Source: Pasteurella oralis
GTDB lineage: Bacteria; Pseudomonadota; Gammaproteobacteria; Enterobacterales; Pasteurellaceae
Direction: 5' to 3'
NCBI RefSeq assembly: GCF_002850605.1
Contig: NZ_NXGB01000011.1
Location: 1-40,752 of the forward strand
DNA length: 40,752 bases
Shown in pieces: positions 36,001 through 40,752 of the stretch. The position numbers and the translations under genes were made by a program. How positions within the stretch are numbered: position 1 is the first letter of the stretch; each line of letters opens with the position of its first letter. Under the pieces are notes generated by a model. It saw only the letters and a program-made list of their open reading frames with translations, made no database searches and was not told the DNA's origin.

Positions 36001-36251
36001 TCTGGTCGTTCTTTTTCGATGATTTTCTCAACCGTACGCCACTCAATCGGCTCAATATAGGTCACATCCGACATATTCGGATCTGTCATAATTGTCGCTG
36101 GATTGGAATTGACTAACACCACTTTATAGCCTTCTTCACGCAAAGCTTTACACGCCTGTGCGCCTGAATAATCAAATTCACACGCTTGACCAATCACAAT
36201 AGGACCCGCGCCGATGATTAATATCGTATTTATATCTGTACGTTTTGGCAT
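33036..36251 (-). CDS. carB: Carbamoyl-phosphate synthase, large subunit
   Basis: CarB makes carbamoyl phosphate from bicarbonate, ATP and ammonia delivered by CarA, feeding pyrimidine and arginine synthesis. The 1071 residues match E. coli (1073). The two ATP-grasp halves are visible: '[18 protein letters not shown]' near 13, '[15 protein letters not shown]' near 170, then '[17 protein letters not shown]' and '[15 protein letters not shown]' in the second half. The C-terminal allosteric domain is present. An uptake signal encodes Glu-Ser-Ala-Val in the oligomerisation domain. It is separated from carA by about 1.75 kb, whereas the two are adjacent in enterobacteria. Confidence 0.98.
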   Translation of the reverse strand: MPKRTDINTILIIGAGPIVIGQACEFDYSGAQACKALREEGYKVVLVNSNPATIMTDPNMSDVTYIEPIEWRTVEKIIEKERPDAILPTMGGQTALNCALDLSKNGVLKKYNVELIGATEDAIDKAEDRGRFKEAMEKIGLSSPKSFVCHTFEEAWAAQAEVGFPTLIRPSFTMGGSGGGIAYNKDEFMAICERGFDASPTHELLIEQSVLGWKEYEMEVVRDKADNCIIVCSIENFDPMGVHTGDSITVAPAQTLTDKEYQIMRNASLAVLREIGVDTGGSNVQFAINPANGEMIVIEMNPRVSRSSALASKATGFPIAKVAAKLAVGYTLNELRNDITGGLIPASFEPSIDYVVTKVPRFAFEKFPQADDRLTTQMKSVGEVMAMGRTFQESLQKALRGLETGICGFNLMSEEPEKIRQELGNPGPIRILYVADAFGAGFSLDEVQHYSKIDPWFLIQIQDLVLEELALEKRSLAELDYVELRRLKRKGFSDKRIAQLTKSTESAVRNKRISLNLHPVYKRVDTCAGEFTSDTAYLYSTYEEECESRPSDKKKIMILGGGPNRIGQGIEFDYCCVHASLALRESGFETIMVNCNPETVSTDFDTSDRLYFEPLTLEDVLEIIHVEKPYGVILHYGGQTPLKLANDLHANGVNIIGTSADSIDAAEDRERFQQVLHKLNLKQPINRTARNAEEAVKLAEEVGYPLVVRPSYVLGGRAMQIVYNVTELERYMREAVSVSNDSPILLDHFLNNAIEVDVDCICDGEDVVIGGIMQHIEQVGIHSGDSACSLPPHSLSQTVQDEIRRQTTEMAFALGVKGLMNVQFAVQDSVIYVLEVNPRASRTVPFVSKATGRPLAKIAARVMAGISLKQQGIQGEIIPHFYSVKEAVFPFIKFPGVDTVLGPEMRSTGEVMGVGKTFAEAFLKAQLGANERIPKTGKVFLSVNDADKPRLLSIARKLQEAGYGLCATLGTAKFLRENGVFVQIINKVREGRPNIVDAIKNSEIAMVINTVSGLAETVTDGHAIRRSALQQKVFLQTTLAEAEALVESVGYSEDSEVYSVQDLHRSLSNAF
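34729..34737 (-). repeat. DNA uptake signal core
   Basis: Within carB, encoding Glu-Ser-Ala-Val. Confidence 0.85.
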
Positions 36252-36286
36252 TTTTGTTCTCTCTCTGTAAAACGATTAAAAATTTA

Positions 36287-36295
36287 ACCGCACTT
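36287..36295 (-). repeat. DNA uptake signal core
   Basis: In the leader of carB. Confidence 0.85.
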
Positions 36296-36422
36296 TTATT
36301 TTGTTTATCTTGAAATAGTATAAATGCTGGATATTTATCCTATCTATCGGACATTCTAATCTACCAGTGTCATTTACTTTTTACTTTCATCAGTATAAAC
36401 ACTGACATAATTAACCATTTAC

Positions 36423-37019
36423 TCAATAACCATATAATGGTGCGAATTCATCTTTCTCTGGATCATCATTCCAAACATATTCTGTCTGATTTGCTATTTG
36501 CCGAGCTAATGCTTCACTGTAATGATCACGTATAAAACCTAATGTCATATCCATCCCAGCAGAAATACCCGATGAAGTATAAAATTTGTTATCTTTTACC
36601 CAACGAGCAACTGTCTTCCACTTCACATCAGGATTAACCTGACGGACCCATTCAAACGCTAGTTTATTGGAAGTTGCATATTTTCCGTTAAGTTGTTTCG
36701 TCGCAGCAAGCAAGGCTGAACCAGTACAAACACTAAGACAAAACCTAGCGTCTTTGACTAATTGGGTTAACCAAGTTAAAAATGACGTATCTCCAACTAA
36801 TTGGCGTGTACCTTGCCCACCGGGAATCAACAATATACTTTTTTCCAGCAAACATGTGATAGAAACCGTATCTGTTTTAAAACCTTGATAACTTTTAATA
36901 AGCCCACCTTGCTTGGAAATATAATGAAGCTGAACATTTGGAATACGAAATAAAAACTCAACAGGCCCCATTAAATCTAACGTTTCATAGTCATCAAATA
37001 ATAAGCAATAAATATTCAT
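36423..37019 (-). CDS. DJ-1/PfpI family protein
   Basis: The 198 residues form a class I glutamine-amidotransferase-like fold of the DJ-1/PfpI superfamily, nearest in pattern to isonitrile hydratase or the sensor part of GATase-AraC regulators. The nucleophile is Cys98 in 'CLSVCTGSALLAATKQL'. 'LLFDDYETLDLMGPVEF' near the start holds the conserved acidic residue, and 'TSSGISAGMDMTLGFI' follows. No DNA-binding domain is attached, so it is probably an enzyme or a stress protein. It lies between carA and carB on the same strand, 55 bases after a small lipoprotein gene. Confidence 0.85.
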   Translation of the reverse strand: MNIYCLLFDDYETLDLMGPVEFLFRIPNVQLHYISKQGGLIKSYQGFKTDTVSITCLLEKSILLIPGGQGTRQLVGDTSFLTWLTQLVKDARFCLSVCTGSALLAATKQLNGKYATSNKLAFEWVRQVNPDVKWKTVARWVKDNKFYTSSGISAGMDMTLGFIRDHYSEALARQIANQTEYVWNDDPEKDEFAPLYGY

Positions 37020-37074
37020 TTTTTCTTAACAAGACCTCTTCGTTATTCCACAATTCTTATCTATACCATCAATT

Positions 37075-37527
37075 TTAAGGATAAAATTCTGTAAGTGCCT
37101 TGACTAAGTTTTTTTCATTCATTTCTGATTGCTTTTCCGCACTGATATAAACTTTAGCAAAACCTTTATTCTCCTTTGTACCCAAAACATAAATTGCATA
37201 GCGTGATCCATTGTTAAAATCACAAGTGGCATAAGGAATATTTTGATAAGTTTTATATTGAAGCTGGCAATCCTTTTTACGATATTGTGTTTCCTTGGCA
37301 TACCAATCTTTGACAAATTGACTGGCATAGCTTTCTGGAATATTTAAGCGGTCAACAATGATCATATGACCAGAACGATCATAAGGTACATATTGATACA
37401 AACCTGAGTTAGCAGATAATTCAGCTACGGCTAATTGATAATTCTTACCTTGAAACACTTTATCATTGGAGTTAACACATGCAGTTAAGCCCAATATTCC
37501 AATCATTAACATGAATTTTGCTTTCAT
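37075..37527 (-). CDS. Small lipoprotein of unknown function
   Basis: The 150 residues start with a lipoprotein signal, 'MLMIGILGLTAC', with Cys17 lipidated. The mature part has two Cys ('KKDCQLQY' and 'YATCDF') 17 residues apart, probably a disulfide, and beta-like segments. GGAG precedes the ATG. Asn-Ser after the Cys, rather than Asp, suggests outer-membrane sorting. I do not recognise a family. It lies upstream of the PfpI gene and downstream of a broken phzF, and was probably brought in with them. Confidence 0.75.
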   Translation of the reverse strand: MKAKFMLMIGILGLTACVNSNDKVFQGKNYQLAVAELSANSGLYQYVPYDRSGHMIIVDRLNIPESYASQFVKDWYAKETQYRKKDCQLQYKTYQNIPYATCDFNNGSRYAIYVLGTKENKGFAKVYISAEKQSEMNEKNLVKALTEFYP

Positions 37528-37552
37528 TTAGTTCTCCTTTAATTATTCATAT

Positions 37553-37879
37553 TTAATAAACATCACCAGCATCAGTTTCTAACAGATAATGATGAGACAA
37601 ATTCAGTTGTTGATATCATACAAATGCAGCGTCAATTGTAGAATGACCAGCGAAAGACAATTCATGATCGAGAGTAGAAATACGCAATTTTTGCACCGCA
37701 CTTTGATGACAAGCCCGCTGTACAAATACGACTCCAGACAAATTAAATTGACGTACAATGAGTTACATTTGCTCATCAGTTAAACCATCTGCTTGCGGAA
37801 AAACAGCCAACGGATTACTACCAAAATGGCTTTCAGCAAGTACATTGATTAGCTGATATGTACAGGGTATTAACATCAT
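37553..37879 (-). pseudogene. PhzF-family isomerase/epimerase, N-terminal remnant
   Basis: One minus-strand frame from ATG 37879 reads 'LINVLAESHFGSNPLAVFPQ' and 'ADGLTDEQM', then stop; 'LIVRQFNLSGVVFVQRACHQ', then 'LRISTLDHELSFAGHSTIDA' and 'AFV', then stop; then 'LLETDAGDVY' and a third stop. These match the first third of PhzF proteins: GGNPLAV, the Glu of 'FNLSETVF' (here Gly), and 'PFAGHPTIG'. The rest of the roughly 270-residue protein is missing. It carries an uptake signal. Confidence 0.82.
37695..37703 (-). repeat. DNA uptake signal core
   Basis: Within the phzF remnant, encoding Gln-Ser-Ala-Val. Confidence 0.85.
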
Positions 37880-37901
37880 TAAGCCTCATATACTAAACGC
37901 A

Positions 37902-37910
37902 AAGTGCGGT
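37902..37910 (+). repeat. DNA uptake signal core
   Basis: Just upstream of the phzF remnant, between it and carA. Confidence 0.85.
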
Positions 37911-38005
37911 CACTATTTGATAAATTTTGCATAGATCGCTGCTATCTATCTAATTTTCTATGCAAGTTTCACTATATTTCTATTGATAATACAGTAAGCT
38001 AAGAA

Positions 38006-39142
38006 TTAACTCTGACTTAACTTTGCTTTACGCATTTCATTAATAAATTTATCAAATAAATAAGCCACATCATTCGGACCTGGGCTTGCCTCTGGATGAC
38101 CTTGGAATGAAAAGGCAGATTGATTGTTTAACTCAATGCCTTGTACTGAGTGATCAAATAAAGAACGATGTGTCACACGCACATTACTTGGTAAGCTTGC
38201 CTCATCCACTTCAAAACCATGATTTTGACTCGTAATAAATACTTTTTGTGAATCTAGATCTTGTACAGGATGGTTTGCACCGTGATGACCGAATGGCATT
38301 TTCTTGGTTTTTCCACCTGCTGCTAAACCGAGTAATTGATGACCTAGGCAAATGCCAAAAATCGGTTTTTTACTGATTAATAATTTTTGAATAGCAGTAA
38401 TCGCATAATCACAAGGTTCAGGATCACCAGGACCGTTAGAAAGAAAAATACCATCAGGGTTTAGCGCAATCACTTCTTCTGCACTTGTTTGGGCTGGTAC
38501 TACGGTAATTTTGCAACCGCGCTCAGCAAGCATTCTTAAAATATTGTGTTTTACACCAAAATCATAAGCCACAATGTGAAATTCTGGTTGGGTCTGTTCA
38601 ACAAAACCTTTACCTAATTGCCATTCACCTGATGTCCAAACAAATGCTTCCTCGCTCGTCACTGCTTGAGCTAAATCTTTACCTGTCATCGAACCAAAAC
38701 TTTTCGCTAGTTCGAGGGCCTTTGCGATATCAACTTCACCAGTCATGATACAACCCGCTTGCGTACCTTTATCACGTAAAAGACGAGTTAAACGACGCGT
38801 ATCAATATCCGCAATAGCCACAACATTATTATGTTGTAAGTAATCACTTAGACTCATTTCAGCACGGAAATTACTGTGTAACAAAGGGAGATCACGAATA
38901 ATTAAACCAGCAGCATAAACATGATTAGATTCACAATCTTCCTGATTAGTGCCAGTATTACCGATATGAGGATAAGTTAATGTAACGATTTGTTTGAAAT
39001 AAGAAGGGTCAGTGAGGATTTCTTGATAGCCGGTCATTGAGGTATTAAACACAACTTCACCAATAGTATAACCTTGCACACCAATTGAGCTACCATGGAA
39101 AACACTACCATCTGCCAATACCAAAATTGCTGGTTCAGACAT
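38006..39142 (-). CDS. carA: Carbamoyl-phosphate synthase, small (glutaminase) subunit
   Basis: CarA hydrolyses glutamine and channels ammonia to CarB. The 378 residues match E. coli (382). The N-terminal CarA-specific domain spans about 1-150, and the class I amidotransferase domain 188-378. The triad is Cys265 ('[10 protein letters not shown]'), His349 and Glu351 ('[11 protein letters not shown]'). It is the first of the split car genes and follows a strong promoter with a PurR-like operator and a leader of about 160 bases. Confidence 0.97.
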   Translation of the reverse strand: MSEPAILVLADGSVFHGSSIGVQGYTIGEVVFNTSMTGYQEILTDPSYFKQIVTLTYPHIGNTGTNQEDCESNHVYAAGLIIRDLPLLHSNFRAEMSLSDYLQHNNVVAIADIDTRRLTRLLRDKGTQAGCIMTGEVDIAKALELAKSFGSMTGKDLAQAVTSEEAFVWTSGEWQLGKGFVEQTQPEFHIVAYDFGVKHNILRMLAERGCKITVVPAQTSAEEVIALNPDGIFLSNGPGDPEPCDYAITAIQKLLISKKPIFGICLGHQLLGLAAGGKTKKMPFGHHGANHPVQDLDSQKVFITSQNHGFEVDEASLPSNVRVTHRSLFDHSVQGIELNNQSAFSFQGHPEASPGPNDVAYLFDKFINEMRKAKLSQS

Positions 39143-39207
39143 AAATTACTCCTAATTTGTTTTGGTTGAACACTTACGAATGTTCATTAACCACAATCTA
39201 GTAAAAT

Positions 39208-39244
39208 TCACGAAAAATCGACCGCACTTTACGGCATCGTGAAA
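39208..39244 (-). promoter_or_regulatory. Hairpin in the carA leader
   Basis: TTCACGA (39208-39214) can pair with TCGTGAA (39236-39242) around a loop that holds an uptake signal. It lies in the transcribed leader. A regulatory role is unproven. Confidence 0.3.
39221..39229 (-). repeat. DNA uptake signal core
   Basis: In the carA leader, within the loop of a possible hairpin. Confidence 0.85.
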
Positions 39245-39308
39245 ACTAAATCGTGTCTGAAAATTAACTTAATCTAAAGAAATAGCTTCCTGAAAGTTAA
39301 ACTTTGCA

Positions 39309-39337
39309 ATTCTAATGGACGATACGCAACTATTCAA
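39309..39337 (-). promoter_or_regulatory. carA promoter
   Basis: On the minus strand TTGAAT (plus 39332-39337), a 17-base spacer, and TAGAAT (plus 39309-39314). Transcription should begin near 39302, giving a leader of about 160 bases. Confidence 0.7.
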
Positions 39338-39343
39338 GTAATT

Positions 39344-39359
39344 TCGCAAACGTTTAAAT
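39344..39359 (-). promoter_or_regulatory. PurR-like operator at carA
   Basis: The plus strand holds CGCAAACGTTT in a 16-base frame close to the PurR consensus (A-C-G-C-A-A-A-C-G-T-T-T-N-C-G-T). It lies directly upstream of the carA -35. PurR represses carAB in E. coli; the same is inferred here. Confidence 0.65.
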
Positions 39360-39451
39360 GCATATTTATTTACAAATAATGCATAAAAATACAATTAATT
39401 GCAAGTTTATTATGTGTATACAAATTGTTTTGTAGTTATGAGTTAACTTGA

Positions 39452-39457
39452 TAGAAT
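39452..39457 (+). promoter_or_regulatory. Candidate -10 of mlaA
   Basis: TAGAAT 31 bases before the mlaA start, with only a weak -35. Confidence 0.4.
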
Positions 39458-39488
39458 GAGATGTCTTTTAATCTTAAAGTGAGTAGAT

Positions 39489-40229
39489 ATGAAAAATACC
39501 AAATTTCTCGCGACAATTTTCTTGGCATCTGCTGTATTAAACGGATGTGCAACAATTGATTCGCAAACTGGCGAACGTAAAGATCCATTAGAAGGCTTCA
39601 ACCGCACCATGTGGGATTTTAACTACAAAGTAGTTGATCCTTACCTGCTGAAACCAGTGGCAACAGGCTGGAAAGAATATGTGCCAACACCAGTAAAATC
39701 AGGTTTAACCAATGTTACAAATAATTTAGATGAACCTGCCAGTTTTGTGAATCGTTTACTATCAGGCGATTTCAAAAAAGCAATGGTGCATTTTAACCGA
39801 TTCTGGATTAACACAGTATTTGGGCTAGGTGGTTTAATTGATGTAGCAAGTTACAGCGATCCATTAAAAATCGAAAATAATAGCCGCTTTGGTGATACAT
39901 TAGGTCGATATGGTGTAGAAACAGGTTCTTATGTCATGCTACCGCTTTATGGTCCTGCAACGCCACGCCAGGATATTGGTAATCTGGCAGACACAACTTA
40001 TCCAATGCTCTCCTTACTGGGTCCTTGGGGATTAGTGAAGTGGGGAATTCAAGGTATTGATAGCCGTGCAAATGCGTTAGATAAAGAAGCACTTTTAGAA
40101 CAATCGCAAGATCCTTATATCACTTTCCGCGAAGCTTACTTCCAAAATTTAGAATACCGAGTAAAAGACGGGAAAGTCAACGCACCAGAGCAAGATCTAT
40201 CACAAGATATTTTAAATGAAATTGACTAA
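39489..40229 (+). CDS. mlaA: MlaA (VacJ), outer-membrane lipid-asymmetry lipoprotein
   Basis: MlaA sits in the outer membrane with porins and removes mislocalised phospholipids from the outer leaflet, passing them to MlaC. The 246 residues start with a lipoprotein signal (lipobox 'AVLNGC', Cys20). The family blocks are 'DPLEGFNRTMWDFNY', 'GLTNVTNNLDEPASFVNRLL', 'FGLGGLIDVASY', 'FGDTLGRYGVETGSYVMLPL' and 'LYGPATPRQDIGNLAD'. Length fits E. coli MlaA (251). AAAGTGAG precedes the ATG. It is divergent from carA and 12 bases upstream of yfbU. Confidence 0.96.
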   Translation: MKNTKFLATIFLASAVLNGCATIDSQTGERKDPLEGFNRTMWDFNYKVVDPYLLKPVATGWKEYVPTPVKSGLTNVTNNLDEPASFVNRLLSGDFKKAMVHFNRFWINTVFGLGGLIDVASYSDPLKIENNSRFGDTLGRYGVETGSYVMLPLYGPATPRQDIGNLADTTYPMLSLLGPWGLVKWGIQGIDSRANALDKEALLEQSQDPYITFREAYFQNLEYRVKDGKVNAPEQDLSQDILNEID

Positions 40230-40241
40230 CAGGAATATATT

Positions 40242-40736
40242 ATGGAAATGACCTCAACCCAACGTCTAATTTTAGCAAACCAATACAAATTAATGGGTTT
40301 ATTAGATAGCCAAAACGCCTCAAAATACCAACGCTTAGAAGCAATCGTCAAAGGTGGTTTTGCATTAGAATTAAAAGAACTCGATAAAGAATTCTCTAAT
40401 TTATCAGAAAATGAATGTCAAATGGTATTAGATACGCTAGAAATGTACCATGCATTACAAGTGTCTTACAATAATTTAAGCGATAAATCAGCACTCACGC
40501 CACATCGTTTACAATTTGCTGGCTACTGTGCTGTACGTGAGAAAAAATACCTTAATTACCTTCGTTTTATTACAGGTATTGAAGGCAAATACCAAGAGTT
40601 CATGCGTTGTGAACACGGTTGTGATTCTCAAGTACCAATGTGGGACAAATACACACGTATGCTAGACACATGGCGCAAATGTCCACATGGTTATCATTTA
40701 AGTATGACCGAAATCCAAAACATCTTAAATTCATAA
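40242..40736 (+). CDS. yfbU: YfbU family protein (UPF0304)
   Basis: The 164 residues match the YfbU family, a cytoplasmic alpha-helical protein conserved in enterobacteria and Pasteurellaceae, whose function is not established. The opening 'MEMTSTQRLILANQYKLM' and the segment 'MVLDTLEMYHALQVSYNNL' are typical. AGGA precedes the ATG. It starts 12 bases after mlaA and is probably cotranscribed with it. Confidence 0.92.
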   Translation: MEMTSTQRLILANQYKLMGLLDSQNASKYQRLEAIVKGGFALELKELDKEFSNLSENECQMVLDTLEMYHALQVSYNNLSDKSALTPHRLQFAGYCAVREKKYLNYLRFITGIEGKYQEFMRCEHGCDSQVPMWDKYTRMLDTWRKCPHGYHLSMTEIQNILNS

Positions 40737-40752
40737 TGCCTTAATGATTGGT

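Noticed and set aside
37589-37783. Plus-strand frame of 64 codons
   Set aside because: It is antisense to the phzF remnant, which explains the sequence better.
1-40752. CRISPR arrays, prophage or integrative element
   Set aside because: No spaced direct repeats, integrase, phage structural genes or tRNA attachment site were seen.

Overview
The window looks like chromosome of a Pasteurellaceae bacterium from the group with the Haemophilus influenzae-type DNA uptake signal. The 9-mer AAGTGCGGT or its complement occurs 22 times by my count. Sxy, ComF and ComM are present, and gene content and order fit this family. I cannot name the genus from sequence alone. No rRNA, tRNA, CRISPR or prophage was seen.

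Region 1-3.1 kb: sxy (competence regulator), a decayed IS200-type transposase, nfuA, and comF with its own Sxy-dependent (CRP-S) promoter site. Region 3.1-8.9 kb: a HAD phosphatase, then cysQ-zwf-pgl-gnd on the minus strand (sulfur nucleotide salvage plus the whole oxidative pentose phosphate branch), with a decayed small gene between pgl and gnd. Region 9-13.5 kb: two paralogous outer-membrane barrel proteins flank the yrfG-hslR-hslO redox/heat chaperone operon and nudE. Region 13.5-17.6 kb: pckA with two CRP-like sites, a gabD broken by one extra base, and an HpaC-like flavin reductase with no HpaB beside it.

Region 17.7-25.6 kb: ftsY-ftsE-ftsX on the minus strand, then an accessory locus wrapped around rsmD: two paralogous TbpB-like surface lipoproteins on one side of rsmD and a Slam outer-membrane translocon on the other. 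This roughly 5 kb contains no uptake signal and is very AT-rich in part. It is the most likely place for an undescribed system: a Slam exporter with two uncharacterised surface lipoprotein substrates.

Region 25.6-32.9 kb: a dead HigBA-type toxin-antitoxin pair, trmL, a VirK/YbjX gene, engB, comM (second CRP-S site), yibQ-envC and gpmA. Region 33-40.7 kb: carB and carA, separated by a PfpI/DJ-1 protein, a small lipoprotein and a broken PhzF-like gene. A well-formed promoter with a PurR-like box precedes carA. mlaA and yfbU close the window.

Broken genes are frequent: IS200 tnpA, the pgl/gnd remnant, gabD, higA, higB and phzF. Most lie at junctions between conserved blocks, which suggests repeated insertion and decay at these positions.
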